A stretch of 64,000 bases of DNA from Brachynemurus nebulosus (GCA_035578155.1 JAPWDM010000017.1:3558001-3622000), one strand, 5' to 3'. Numbered from the stretch's first letter, positions 49,047 through 61,690 are shown. Translations and numbers: made by a program. Notes: generated by a model not told the origin, from the sequence alone.

Positions 49047-49746
49047 CTGGAAAGAAGTTGGCGCCGAAAGTTGGAAAATCTTTCTGTTTTTTATATGGCT
49101 AAATTGCTCCCAAATTGCTCCTTTGGAATCAGTAATTGCTCCACCTGGAACTTAATTACTTAATTAGTTATTTACAAAAAAAATTTTTTGTTTGACTATT
49201 TCTATTATCAAAATCTTGTCAAATAATGCATTTTTATACAATTACTTTATATCAAAAAATTGCTCCCAATCTTCTCCATCTAATTTAAAAGTTAGTTATT
49301 AATTTCTCTGAATAATAATTAAAATATATTAAAATAAAAAATATTATGAATTAGGTTATGTATTAGTAAAACGTATAGGCAATCCATTATACCTTTAAGT
49401 CGTTTGCATATATTTAAGGATAATTGAATTTTGACAAGTTAAATAACATTATAAAAAAAACAAAATATTTTAATAATTATTCAAAAAAATTAAGATTTAG
49501 TTTTTAAATTAAATAGAGCAAACTGGGAGCAATTTATTGACGTAAAGAAATTATATAAAAAAGTATTATTTTGGGAGATTTTGATAATTTAAAAAACGGA
49601 AAAAAATTTTTTTCTTTATAAATAACTAATTAAATAATTAAGTTTCAGGTGGAGCAATTACTGATTTCAAAGTAGCAATTTGGGAGCAATTTAACCATAT
49701 AAAAAACAAAAAGATCTTTCAACTTTCGGCGCTAACTTCTTTCCGG
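49047..49746. mobile_element. 700-bp palindromic MITE with ~275-bp arms
   Basis: Left end CTGGAAAGAAGTTGGCGCCG and right end (inverted) CCGGAAAGAAGTTAGCGCCG. Arms pair over about 275 bp at roughly 85 percent by eye, each carrying AAATTGCTCCCAAATTGCT and CAGTAATTGCTCCACCTG. The spacer is about 150 bp. The host sequence on both sides is itself duplicated at 49950-50100 without the element, giving an empty site. From that comparison the element duplicated about 8-10 bases of the type TATGCATT / TATTGCATT. No ORF. Confidence 0.82.
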
Positions 49747-49949
49747 TTTATATATTGCATTTGTTAAAAAAAAGTATGTTCATTTTTTTTTTAATTTTTA
49801 ATATTACTGTATGCCTGCTTGTATTAGAATAAAGATAAAGCATTTAAAATACATTTAACAATACTACTAGATTTCAATGTAAAAATGGGAGAAGGGGGGG
49901 GGGGGAAGTAATGTGAATTCCCTAAAAGGCACTAGCTGGACTAGACTTT

Positions 49950-50100
49950 AATAACATTTTTAAATTACTTAATATGTATGTATTTAATTTGTTATAAAAA
50001 TAAGTTCACTTTTTTTAAATTTTTAAAAGTTACTACTATTCACCTACTTGTACTTAAGAATAATGCATTTAAAACACGCATTTAACAGCCCTCTAGATTT
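49950..50100 (+). repeat. Empty-site paralogue of the MITE flank
   Basis: AATAACATTTTTAAATTACT (49950 on) matches 49011-49030, and AAAATAAGTTCACTTTTTTT onward to the block with GCATTTAAAACACGCATTTA matches 49757-49880. Together they are a diverged tandem duplication of one ~150-bp segment, only one copy of which was invaded. A run of 12-13 G at 49894-49906 lies between the copies. Confidence 0.75.
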
Positions 50101-50264
50101 CCTTAGAAAATCTCTAGACGTGTTAGAAAACAAGCAAAAAAATTAAGGAAATATTGGCGTAAAAATCGTGGGGGTAAGGGTTAACAGTTGAGACCTCCAA
50201 GAAGCAGTGTCTGGCTATTAGCTTAACTTAAAACAAGGAAAATCTTGTTCTTTTTGGTATAAAA

Positions 50265-51170
50265 ATGGTGGAGGTAGGGGTTAAAAGTCGAGATATGCCT
50301 GCAGTAAAGTTATCACAGTACAGATATATTTTTTCCAACTACTTTAATATCTTCTTCCATAAACCAAAGAAAGTCAGATGTAATATTTGTGAACTTAATA
50401 AACTGGTAACTACAGGTGACAAAGAAAATGATTATCAAGATTACTTAAAATATATTGCTCAAAAGCAAGCTGCAAGAGAAGATCGAAACAAGAATAGAGA
50501 AAATAACACGAAAATAGTATTAACCTTGGATCTTCAAAACGTTCTGACCTGCCCGAAAGCAGCGGTTTCCTCTTTCTATTATAAAAGCAAACTATCAGTA
50601 TATAATTTAATAGCACATCTGTCAACAAATGGACAAGTTTATTGCGGCTTTTGATCAGAAATTTTAATGGGGCGGAAGAGTAATGACATAGCGAGTGCTC
50701 TTGTTAAAATTTTAGGTAATGTTGTTTAGGATAATCTAAATTATCACAGCACTTACTCTATAGAGCGATAGCTGTGTTCCTCAGAATCGGAACTCTATTA
50801 TTTCATATGCCATTGCCCATTTTATGACTAAAAACACGAATATTAAGAAAATTACATTAAAATATTCAGCGCCTGATCACTCGTGTATTCAAGAGATCGA
50901 TTCGATTCATAATACGATAGAAAGGACATAGAAGAAAGTAGAATATTATTCGCCTCTCCCACTTTTTAGAATTTTATTAAAATTAATTGTCGAAGACCTT
51001 TTAAAATAATACAAATGCGTGCCGAAGATTTCTTGGATTATAAACTCTTAGCCTCTGGTTATAGCTATAATAATGTTCCTTTTAGTAAAATTGTCGTTCT
51101 TCAAATGGAACAAAATGCGTAATTTGAAGTATCTTATAAGATTATTCGGGTCAATCCATATCAAGTGATC
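50265..51170 (+). pseudogene. Decayed multicopy arthropod protein with RNase H-like/transposase character
   Basis: The frame open at 50265-50652 encodes about 129 codons, including KPKKVRCNIC (a CxxC pair), LTLDLQNVLTCPKA and SSFYYKSKLSVYNL. I recognise this order from a large uncharacterised protein family in aphids and other arthropods, sometimes annotated as DUF7869-type. The TGA at 50653-50655 sits where tryptophan is expected, and homology continues in frame with SEILMGRKSNDIASAL. After a frameshift near 50700-50740 it resumes with a TAG and then SDSCVPQNRNSIISYA, KKITLKYSAPDHSC and QEIDSIHNTIE, then more stops and a piece ending near 51125 (FSKIVVLQMEQNA). At least two frameshifts and four stops. 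The D..C..QN.N block is plausibly a transposase/RNase H-like acidic motif, an inference. The N-terminus is missing; the first ~10 codons at 50265 are repeat sequence also present near 50157. Confidence 0.7.
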
Positions 51171-51174
51171 CAAA

Positions 51175-52310
51175 TTTGAATTAATTTTTTAGCTGACCTC
51201 ACTCTATATCTTTTTTCTTTTGATTTTCTTGAAGAGCTAATCTAACTTAGTACAAATTTCAAATTTTAAATTTTTATTACTTATAGTTTGAAATTTGGAA
51301 AATTCGCAAATTTTGACAGTGTAACATAATATGTTTTTTACTGTAACTCCGCTTAGGGTTGTGATAGAAATATAAAAAAAAAAAAAACATCATTCTCTTC
51401 AGAACTGTATAAGCTTTAATTTGATATATTACAAGTGTGTGTTTAAAGCAACTAAAATTTTTTTATATAAAAACTCAAAATTTCAAAAAAGATTAAAAGA
51501 AAATAATATTCTCAAAAATTTCGAAAAAAATCCTAGTTATTCTTTTAACATTTATAAATAAATTTTAAAAAAAATCAAGTTGGGATTTTCATGGGATCAT
51601 ACATATTTTTAAATATATCTATGAAGAGACATTAAAAAACGCAATTAAAGAATCTTGAAATTAGTGTGTTCTGATGATTATAATTCAGTTTATTAACAGA
51701 TATAGGGTTATATGACTGTGTAAATGATAATTTTATGCATATTATGAAAGAAACTCTGTGATTCCGCTACTTTAGTAGTCTCGGAAGCAATAGCAACAGT
51801 CTGAATTCCTATAGTATTTTTGTCTTTATCAAATAAATGGCAAAATATATTTCTTAAAGGAATACTAACTTTGAATCAGGGGTATAAAAAGATACCAATA
51901 TATTAAAGTGTTGTTGTCACACTCTTATAAATTGCTTATATTGGATTGTTGTCATGGTCGTCATAATTTTCAGTGGCGTACAAAGTAAATACTTGCTTCA
52001 AAAAAAGAACCAGAGTTGTAGTGAAAAGAACGACAACTGGAAATGACTCATTCACATAAATTTATGTTTTAGACAAATTCGTAATATAGCTATCTCTCAC
52101 AAGATCCACTATCTAATATATTGAAAAAGGATAGTAGAAATTATAATAACTTTTGAGTGTTTTTGGGAGGCACATTGTATTGAAAAAACATTTTTTTAAA
52201 TATGATCCCTAAGGATCCCAACTTAAAATTTTGTTTGTTTGTAGATCAATACTTAAGCAGTTACCTAAAAATTTTTCAAAAAGATTTATCATATTTTTTT
52301 TTTTTTTTTG

Positions 52311-52311
<1 letters not shown>
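51175..52311. other. AT-rich gene-free stretch
   Basis: Weak CAGTGGCGTA (51973) resembles a hAT terminus, but no partner was found. No genes. Confidence 0.45.

Positions 52312-52395
<84 letters not shown>
52312..52395. repeat. (TA)n microsatellite
   Basis: About 40 TA units after a T-run. Confidence 0.98.
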
Positions 52396-52398
<3 letters not shown>

Positions 52399-54943
52399 TA
52401 TCTGATAAAAAAAAATCTATATTATATATTATGAACATATTACATATAATGTTTTATAATTTAAGTATTCTGTTTTGCTGGAGATACATATATTTTATAC
52501 GATGCTAGTACTGGAAACATTTTTTCTGTTTCGGTCGAAAAAACAGTTTTTATCGTCATCAATTGAGTATGATAACTCTTTCGTCAAAGAATGATTATTT
52601 CAATGATTCCAATGAACAAATTCCGAAATTTTTCGACTATAAATTGCGTGTAGATAACGATATTGGATGAACATTTGGAGATTTTTGAAGCTCTTCTGTA
52701 TTTATTTTCGACAAACTTAAAGCATATCTTGTAAAGTAAGTACAATGGCATATATCTTAAAGTATATAACGAGTTATATTACACTTGACGATGAGTAAAT
52801 TATCTAAAAGCTAACTAATAACTGAAGAGTCTATTTTTAGTGAAAAGTGACAAATATTTACCATATTCATAAGGTTTATCCAATTAGGTTTTTGAAGAAA
52901 AAAATTTTTTGTGGTAAATGGAAAGATCATATAGGTATAAGTTTTATAAGAAAACTGTTTTTAGTTTGTTTTTTTTTAAACGTAATATTTAAAAAGTTAT
53001 ATCAAATTAAAAATAAATTTTTAAACTTAGAACTGATAACGTGCCGACTATTCCCGAGCGTATATGTGACGTCATAATGGCAACTTACCTAAAAATTCAA
53101 TGTATTTTTATTTTGAATTATTGTTGCTATGAAATTTTCCCTTGCTAAAAGTAATTTTGTATTGAATATATTACCATTGTGACGTCACAGACATCGCGAT
53201 CTTTTGTAGTACTGTTTATAACCAGATAAAATTTTTTGAAATTAACTTCTTATTTATTGTATATTATTTTTAAAATTTCTCGCATCGATTATCGACATTA
53301 CTTATTTATGGTAATACGTATAGTACTGAAATAAAACAAACAAAATGATAATTATTTTTTATTCAAAAACCCAGTTGTTTTAAAGTCACCTAAATTATGT
53401 GATAGGATATTGTCAATCAGTTACTATCATTAGCCAGTTACACAGTTTTTACTATCGCTTTTTTATTTTAATTTTTGAATCAATTAAAATGTTGCAAGAC
53501 TGATACAGTATGGTGAATCATATATGGAGAATTTAGAAATCTTATAGCAGTAATTGAAAAATCATGCTCAAGTTACTAAAATTTTTCATGCAAAAATTTC
53601 GAAAAATTTCGGAATATATTCCTAAGATATTTTACTAACATCCGAAGTGTTGTAGAGAAAAAATAACGAAAATTTTGAAAGGCTGATAAAAGTAGTATGT
53701 CGGCATTCCAAACATTATTAAAACGTGAGGCTGATGAGATGAGGATCAAAATTATCGGTAGTCAAAAATATTTTTAAGACACATAATTAAATTCATAATG
53801 AAGCTATCGTCCGAAATACTTTTAACTGTATATTTATTCATTAAAAAAAACAAATTCGTTTTGACTCATAATCGCCTTTTTATCAACTAATTGAAATAAT
53901 TTAAAAAAATGTTTAATTCAGTTAATATTTTACATTTTCAAACAAAAGCAAAAGTTTCACTTGTTAATGACAAGCAAGTTAGTGTTTTATAAAGTTTTAA
54001 ACATTTTAATTAAATTACAAAAATTAAATATCATTATTAGTGAATGAGAATGAATCAAACAATATAAAAGGAAGGAGGGAACAGACGTAAAAAAAAATGA
54101 CAAAAAGAAGAATTACTTCAATAAATTAGGAACTGAAAGAGGAAACGTTTTTAAGGAAATATGTTCAAAGGAGTTAACGGGAAGTATGTTCAAATACTGT
54201 TGGCACCATAATATAACCAACTAAACGGATAGAAATGATTAAAGCAGAATGGAAAATACAAAAGAGAGAAATATAAAAAAGAATTTTCACGAAAAAGTAA
54301 AAGGAAGTATTGTCTCTTGAGATTTTTGTTCAAATTAACTTCTTCACTGTTGTAATGCAATATTATCAACGTATATATAATTTTCTACTACATCATCCAA
54401 AAATTTTTATCCAAGGAAAACCAAATTCTTTTATGTTAAGAAACAATTTTTCTTTAAATGTATATACCTCTATAACATTCACTATAAAAAGGAATTTGGA
54501 AAATTATTTCATATCTTTTTCCTTTTTTAATTTTAGTATAGATAAAATACTTATACCTTCTGGAATTTCACTTGAAGTAAGCTGTTTAGATTGCAGTAAA
54601 GTAACCTCATAATGATTATTCATAAGTAAATGATATGTAAAGAATTTTTATATGAAACTGCTGATTTCACGTTTTTTGCCACAGATGTCGGTTCCTTTCG
54701 GTTGTCAATTTTTAACACAATTAATTTTTAACCTCTTCGCTACTTATAAAATTTTTTTTTTATATCAATGAGTACACCTTTGTTCAGCATACTGGACATT
54801 ATTTTAAACAAGCGTTTATTTTAGTTAAAATTTTGAATCTTACATTTTTAAATAAGCGTAATTTAGTAATTTTAACTAATATTAAGAAGTTTTTAATTTT
54901 TCTCAGTTATAATTGTTATTTATGCAATAGGTTGCCAAATGAA

Positions 54944-55026
54944 AGTGTTTTTTTTTCACGAGTTGTAAGTTTGTCATACGAGGCCGCAGGCCGAGTTGGA
55001 CAATTGCGACCAGTGAAAAAAACACT
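54944..55026. repeat. Hairpin enclosing GGCCGCAGGCC
   Basis: AGTGTTTTTTTTTCAC (54944-54959) pairs with GTGAAAAAAACACT (55013-55026). The ~53-base loop contains CGAGGCCGCAGGCCGAG, itself a short dyad. It may be a small conserved repeat. Confidence 0.6.
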
Positions 55027-56968
55027 CATTTTGCACGTGTTGCATACAATATTTTCTGAAATTCTGAATTAAAATGAAAAAAGTTTATGAAAAATTGAAA
55101 ATTGATCTCAAATTATTAACAGCTCCATTAAAAAATTATTTTGTCTACTCTTGTTGAAGAACACACTCATTACATATCCATTAATTGTTGAGAAAGTTAG
55201 GCATTATTCAAAGGTGTGGAGGAATGATCATAACTCAATACCTTTCGACCAATGAAATCACCGTATTAATCATTATTCAATGGGCTTACGATTGTTTTGT
55301 GCATAATATATGTATACCCAATTTTAAATGCAATTGAGCATGTCATTTTTTTATTACCGTAACAGTCACCGTATTAAATAATTCTTTTATTCGACACAGT
55401 AGGTGGATAGTTGAGACAAAATTCTAATAAGCCGATCGAACTATAATTTTAGCAAGTTGTTCTACACACTAGTGGTTATTGTTCGAAATAGAATAATTTA
55501 TTTCTAATAATAATTTCTTATTCTATTTCTTAATTTTCGATGAAAAAATCACAATTTTTGAAATTTTTTTGTTAAAAGTCCGCCATTTGGTTACTTATTA
55601 ATATAAATGTTTAATCCTAGTTCGGACGATAGAGACAAATCTATAAAATAAGAAAATGATTGATTTTTTAAGTCATTACAAATGGCGATACACTGCCCAC
55701 CACACCATGTTTTTTTTTTGCGGAATTCACTTTGACCGTAAAAAAATAAACAAAAAATTGTAAAACTGAGTAAGAAAAAATTTCTTCGTGCTGTCGAAAA
55801 TGCAAACAGAAAGTTATAAAAAACTGAAAAGATTGTATTTTATTTTGATGCAGAAAAAAATCTTAAAATAAGCTAAAAATCCTGCGCGTTACATAGGAAT
55901 ACCGCCTTAAGAGCTAACGCAAATTAGCACTTCTGCTTATTTTTTGCAAGTGAGATTTCTACCAGTTTATATTAACTTTCGTGTATGTGCAAAAAATATC
56001 ATTTTTAAAGCTTATTTCAAATATTCAAAAAACTTTATTCTCTGTAAATGAAGATAAAAGTTTAGCAACTCCGGAATATTTAGTCACACTTGCCCGCTCC
56101 CATTCCCGTGAAAAAATTTTCATCCCGCCCGCTTTAAAAAAATCATAGCTGTTATCGTTGGACTCCGGAGAGGATTGAGGGATTCATTAAAACTTGCGTC
56201 CAGATTTTCATCTCTATTCCAGACATCATTTCCTTCAGTTTTGAACCAATTAAAGTTATAGGATTAACCGAAAGTCAAGCACGAGAATGTAGCTTGCATT
56301 TCCAGAAATATTTTCAACATTTAAATAGTACAATGGAAAATTCACTGCTAACATTCAATTTCATCGGGAACCCATAAAAAAATATTTGTATAACATTTGT
56401 TAAAAAAAGCTTATGAGAATTTGGTCCTGTGGCGTCTGAGTTCAATGGGTTAAGTTGTATTTCTAAAAGAGATTTCCAGACTTATATATGGCAAAAACTG
56501 AACATTTATGGATAAGACTAATAAAATTTCAGGCATCATAAAACTGGCAAAATTAAAGATTAAATTGAACTTAAAGAATTGAACAGATTTTATCTATTGA
56601 AAAAACTCTTTTATAGAACAGTAAATTTAAACAGGACATTTTGATTAAAGCAATTTACTTAATTGTATTTTATCGATAATTATTTAAAAAATGGGTATCA
56701 GTAAAATGGAAGTGAAAACGAACTGGGGTAGTTACATAATATTTTTTTAGAGATTCATTCATTCGAAGGTGTTATCAATCTTGCCCGTTTTCAATACAAA
56801 ATATAGACACACACACAAACATACTGTTGACATAACCATCAATCACTAAATGTTGTTATATAATGCTTTTAAATGGTGAATTTAGTCAGAATTGACAATT
56901 TATTTTTATTTTCTCTTTTCCTCATGTAAGCACATACTAATGTAAATATTATGTGTATACAAATACAA

Positions 56969-57130
56969 CACCGTCGAAAAGTTTAAGACCAAGGAAGTTT
57001 AAAGTGTTACATCATGTCACTTTGAAATGTCAGAAAAGGAGGTTTTTTGACAATTTTTTACTCCGTAACGAATCAGGAAATCGATATAAAACTTTTTATA
57101 CCCATGATCTAAGGAACACAAAAAAATTTT
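56969..57130 (+). mobile_element. Possible Tc1-like terminal fragment
   Basis: CACCGTCGAAAAGTTTAAGA followed by CCAAGG resembles the ends of Tc1-type elements, which often read ..GTCAAAAGTTTAAGACCAC. No opposite end or transposase was found, so this is a weak call. Confidence 0.35.
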
Positions 57131-59071
57131 TTTCACCCAATTTACAAAATAAAATGGCGGCGCGGGCGCAGGTCAAATACAGGCGGTTTTTTTTCAAAGA
57201 GGTTCATGCGGTGGGCAGCAAACAGTCAGAAAATAATAAAAAAAATTTTCATCATTGGGATTAGTTTTGCTAAAATGATATACAAAATTATTAAAAAATA
57301 TTGATTTATCGTTAAATGATACTAGTTTGAAAAGAAATTTTGAAAATCGACGAAAAAATCGACTTGAATTTGTTAATAAAATAGTATTTTTTGCACGATC
57401 ATGTATTTTCATGCATTTACCGATGCTGTTGACAATGCTGGTAACATTTCCCGAACGTTTGTTTATATTTGTGGAAACCAAAAAATGACAATGTGGAAAG
57501 TAAAATTGGTGCCCGGTAAGTGAAGAGGAGTGCGGTAAGTGAAATTAGCTCAAGAATGATTGTAATTAATTATTTATATTAAAATTAAAAGTACAATTTG
57601 AACAATTAGGAAAATTAATCGATTAAGATGAAAATTTTCACTAGTTTACAGATTATTATTACTATTGTTGCCTTTAATCGTCATATTTTATTGACATTTC
57701 AAAAGGTTGTTCAATCATTAAAATTTTCTGTGGTTTTCATAATCTTCCTTTCATTTTACGAGAATAAATTTGCAGCCAAAATTAAAATGCTTCATCAATT
57801 TCATTATTATCACTAATATTATAGTTTAATAAACTGTTTCCCTCAATTTTTTTAATAGAAAATTCAAAAAAACGTTCACGCCAAAAGTTCGGTAAGTGGC
57901 GTTTACTGATATTATTTATGAATTCAATAGTATTTCGTTTTTATTAAAAACCAAATTAAAAAGTAGAAATCTTTTGACAAAAAACTTTTCTTTTCCTTTG
58001 AAAATACTTACTATAAAAATGTGTTTAGACGCCTATGTATCTGTCAAACAGTGACTTTTCAGAATAATTTTTTTTTTTTCAATGAATTAAAACTGAAATT
58101 ATATTTCCTTATTTTACTTATTTATCATTTTTATATGATAATTTAATTTATTTAATAATTTTAATTTTCGATGGGAAACTTAATCGTTTAATTTTTCGTT
58201 ATTACATTAATTCAAATGGCAACCATATTGAGCTATTATCTTTTTAAATTACATAAAATTCTAATCGTTTGCAAGCACTTGAGTACGAAATTTAAATGTG
58301 TCGTTTTTAAAACGTAAATATTCAAAAATATGAGATAAAACCAAGATCATTTGATTGATTAGTATATTATACTATACAGGTTAGCCAGTTTCGCTAGTTT
58401 TTTGGTCCCATCAGTGGCGTAGAATCTAATTATTAAAAAAATTACAAACTAAATGGGTTTATATGATATACGTACGTATAAAAGAAAAATTTTTACAAAC
58501 GTGTGCTTTCGGAAATCGAAAATAACTAACTTCGTCTTGATGAAGGTGGATTGGCGAATTTTTACTTACTTTAAATACAAAATCTGCTTTCCATTTTTAA
58601 ATTATATTTTTTACCTAGTTAAACGTCACTGGTAAGATATATGAAAATTACAGAATTTTTGTGTAATTGTGGTATTTATTATGGTAATTAAAGGTTTGTT
58701 TACTTTTGTAACTACAGAGATGGCTTGCCCGTAGTAAGCTGTAGTAAGAAAAATGGGTATAGGACAACAACATGTAACTGGCCTAGCTCTCTAGCAAATA
58801 GTGTCAGATTGATTTATCTTGAGATAAAACAATGAAAATTTAAGTGCTACTGGTAGTTTTGAATCATAAACAAATTTTTGAAAAACTTTTAGACATATGT
58901 TTCCATTTAAAAAAAAAAAACTGTATGTTTTCATCAAAGCTCGAAAACTACAAGAGCTATAAAGCTTCTGTTTATAGCAATCGGTTGCCCCCATCGATTT
59001 CTATAACTCTTATTTGAAAAATTTTTCGATTAAATCAACGGTTTGGCTGTAAAAATGACAATTCTCAGAAA

Positions 59072-59430
59072 ACTCAGGCTGTATATATGTGTCCGCACGA
59101 TAACTGAAAACCGAAATAACTTTTTTTCACGAAATTTGGTGAAAACATTAGAGATCCAAAAATCTGGGATGAGTTCTTCAGTTAGACACGTCCGATGCCC
59201 AGAACATGTTTTTTTGGGCATTACCAGTCATGGTACCAGTTTGAAAAAAAATAATTTATACCAAAATTTCCCCAAATTCTAAAATTTTCGCGGAATTTTT
59301 TTACACCATTACACCAGAATAAATGTCATAAAAAAGTTTATGAACTATTATGTAAACTGGTTTCTGAGAAAAACCAATTTTTATAAGCAGAAATTCGCTA
59401 TGTTATGCAGGATGCTGCGACAAGGGTATT
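59072..59430 (+). mobile_element. GCGA family, copy 5 (right part, no 120-bp units)
   Basis: Begins near TATATGTGTCCGCACGATAA, includes CGTCCGATGCCCAGAACATG, and ends AGAAATTCGCTATGTTATGC followed by AGGATGCTGCGACAAGGGTA. As in copy 3, the left block, the TA tract and the tandem units are absent. Confidence 0.7.
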
Positions 59431-59839
59431 TACTGTAAGCATACATTATTATAATGCGAATATATAGCAATCAGAATAAACAATTACACGAAGGGGAAGT
59501 TGGGGCAAAATGAGGCTCGGGGCAGAACGGGAAAAGTGCTTGTGCGCATGACAAGTACATATTTGCGAGTCTACAACAATGTCATTCGTTCGTTATTCAG
59601 TCGCCTCGCTTGAGTGAGTGTGAAAAAACGTATTGCTGTAAGTTTAGTTGTCATTTATGTAAAAACAAATTCTGTGTACTCTTATTCGGATCACTCGTTT
59701 ATTATTGATGTGCAGAAATGAAAGTACATGAGCTGCATACACTTTTTTACTTTTAAGTTATTAGGAGTGGTATTAGCCAATACCTGTTCCAGTATTTTTT
59801 GAGCCATATTCTTTTAGGTTAGAAAAACCAAGCATCAGT

Positions 59840-60510
59840 AACTAGGCTAGGAGAGTTCTATGACATAGTAGAAAACCAATTTTCCGGAATACTTTTTGAC
59901 GGTGTTTAGAACAGTGTAGTTTGGGGTCCTACTTGTTGTTGACATTTGACCCCAGTCGCTCATACTGTTGGCCTTGAAATTCCTAAGAGATGAATCATCA
60001 CTTCGACAAAATAAATTCAAGTTAGCCCACTATGCGTCATCACAATTTGATCATCACGATTTGGATTTGTGTTAACCCATTACCTGCCAGCGTTAACATA
60101 GTTTTTGAATTCAAACCTAACGCATGCGCAGACTGAATTATAATACACGACGCATGCGCAGACTGAATTTTAGAATACGACGCATGCGCAGACCGTATTT
60201 TAGGCTACAAATTGAGAGCTGGGGTACATTATCGCATAAAAAATAAGGGGTTACCCTAACCCAAGGCGTGGACCCAAACTTTTGACACCGTACTGTAGTT
60301 AAATTTTTGTTACACTGCCATGTCAATAGTGTGGAGCCCCCTGATCAAAAAGGTGTCGGATTACTTTTTAAAGCGTACTGTGCTTATTTTGTCTACGTGC
60401 AAACCTTGGCCTTTAACCTCGCTTAACTGCGTCATCTTAAACGAAAATTCGACTGGGCCGCTAACGATAAATTTTGTGAGGGCACTGTACCAAGCGCTAG
60501 ATTTTAAGCC
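59840..60510 (+). mobile_element. Decayed relative of the 430-bp palindromic element
   Basis: CTAGGCTAGGAGAGTTCTATGACA-like sequence at 59845-59868 matches the left end of 12843-13272. 60240-60420 matches its left-arm interior: CTTTTGACACCGTACTGTA, then TTACACTGCCATGTCAATAG, GTACTGTGCTTATTTTGTCT and GTGCAAACCTTG. The intervening DNA contains other repeats. No ORF. Confidence 0.6.
60120..60208 (+). repeat. Three tandem ~30-bp units (GACGCATGCGCAGACTGAAT)
   Basis: CGCATGCGCAGAC(T/C)G occurs at about 60120, 60151 and 60181, each followed by AATT(T/A)TA.AATAC-like sequence. The core GCATGCGC is palindromic and GC-rich in AT-rich DNA. Confidence 0.85.
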
Positions 60511-60929
60511 CGAATCATGATTTTAAAACTAATTTCAGACTCTGGGGTCTAGACTGCAGGGTCCAGATTTCAGACCACTACTGTACTACCTAAAATCGGA
60601 TGTCGACTGTACCTTAGGGGAATTTTTGGTATATGTGTCAGCAATTTATAAGATTAAGTTGTTTATTTAATAAAAAAACTCGTGCTTTTATACAGTTTGA
60701 GTTTTTTTATTTAAGATTTTTTTTAGCTAACTATTTAGGGTGACGTAATTTCATGATATGTTTGAATTATAGCCGGAGGGGATTTTTATTTAAAAACAAG
60801 TTACAGCTTGTTAGTTCCAGGAATTAAAAACAAATTTGTTTACATTAATGTAATCATAAATCATTAATATAGCTGTGTTTATTTAAGATTTTGCTGACAC
60901 ATATTCGGGTAGTTTTTCAATTTGTTTAT

Positions 60930-61200
60930 ATAACACATGTTCTAATTTTAAAAATGTTTATTTGAAATTTTGATAGCTGGCAAATTTCTTTGTTTGATCC
61001 CAAATACGAAATAATTTTCTCGGAATTTTAAATTTATGGCCTGATAATAATCAGGGATTTTTTCAATTTTTTTTTATATAAGACATGTTTTAATTTTAAA
61101 AATGTTTATTTTTTAAGACTTTCATGATTCATCAATTCTTTTATTAGGTCTCATATGCGAAATAATTTTCTCGGAATTATAAATTTATGGTTTGACATTT
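60930..61200 (+). repeat. Diverged tandem duplication, ~140-bp unit
   Basis: Two units share ATTTTAAAAATGTTTATTT and GAAATAATTTTCTCGGAATT, then ..AAATTTATGG. They lie immediately upstream of the virus-like block. This may be part of its terminal or promoter-proximal sequence, or unrelated. Confidence 0.7.
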
Positions 61201-61403
61201 GACCTTCAGTTATTTGCGTTGTAAAAATTCTGAGTCAGCATTTTTTATGATTACCCTCCAGAATTTTTTGAGCAGCAAAATCGTATAAATTTAGGTTCGC
61301 GTGTCCCCTCAAATCACTTCTTCAGCAATCTTCAAAATAACAATATTAACTGTTATTCTTGCAAGAATTTGTATCAAAATTTTTTTAAAATTTAAATACA
61401 ACA

Positions 61404-61690
61404 ATGGCTTCAATAAACGACGTGACAACTAGAATGGTGAAAAATGTACGAAACGCGCTGTCATTATTGGAAATGAATACTCAGGATGCAGATGAACTGG
61501 AAAAATGGATGAAACATACGAACACCAACATACTAATCAACAAGGCTATACGTGGAGCGGAAAATTTGGGGCAACGAAAACACTTCGAGTCATGTGCGGG
61601 CAAAATGAATGGGTTTCGTATAAGAATGAAGGCGCTACAAAAACATGGTTTTATTTTTTTTTTTTCAAATATAAATCTAATAATTTTTTA
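61404..61690 (+). CDS. Small unrecognised ORF at the edge of the virus-like block
   Basis: A 95-codon frame starts with ATG in a good context (CAACAATGG) after a long AT-rich leader and runs to 61688-61690. Roughly the first 80 residues are hydrophilic and of normal composition (MASINDVTTRMVKNVRNALS start, then an acidic stretch and a basic segment). The last 15 are poor-complexity F/I/N from a T-run, so the native frame probably ended or shifted before about 61640. A second open frame (+1, 61505-61705) overlaps and is also compositionally plausible (TWSGKFGATKTL), so a frameshift near 61500-61550 is possible. I do not recognise the protein and assign no function. Its position and higher GC than the upstream DNA link it to the polymerase block. 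Confidence 0.4.

Larger units (their letters stand above)
52396..59071. other. Long AT-rich, feature-poor stretch
   Basis: 6.7 kb with no supported gene. Minor items: two TGTGACGTCA(T/C)-type sites (53069 and 53178), a hairpin at 54944-55026, a Tc1-like terminal motif near 56970, and a hAT-like CAGTGGCGTAGAATC at 58412. Open frames such as 54310-54612 and 56953-57264 show no domain. Confidence 0.5.

Noticed and set aside
49894..49906. Poly-G run as a possible G-quadruplex
   Set aside because: A single homopolymer run without separated G-tracts, equally likely a microsatellite or a sequencing artefact.
53060..53190. Two TGACGTCA sites as a possible CRE promoter pair, with a third at 5526
   Set aside because: No gene follows in either direction, and the third occurrence lies inside a transposon arm.
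54310..54612. 100-codon frame at 54.3 kb and the antisense frame through it
   Set aside because: Composition reflects AT-rich DNA (F/I/N/S). No motif could be defended.
59504..59640. GGGGAAGTTGGGGCAAAATG and the following CTCGCTTGAGTGAGTG segment as a Tc/mariner MITE end
   Set aside because: Motif style is suggestive, but no matching inverted end or TA duplication was found within several kb.
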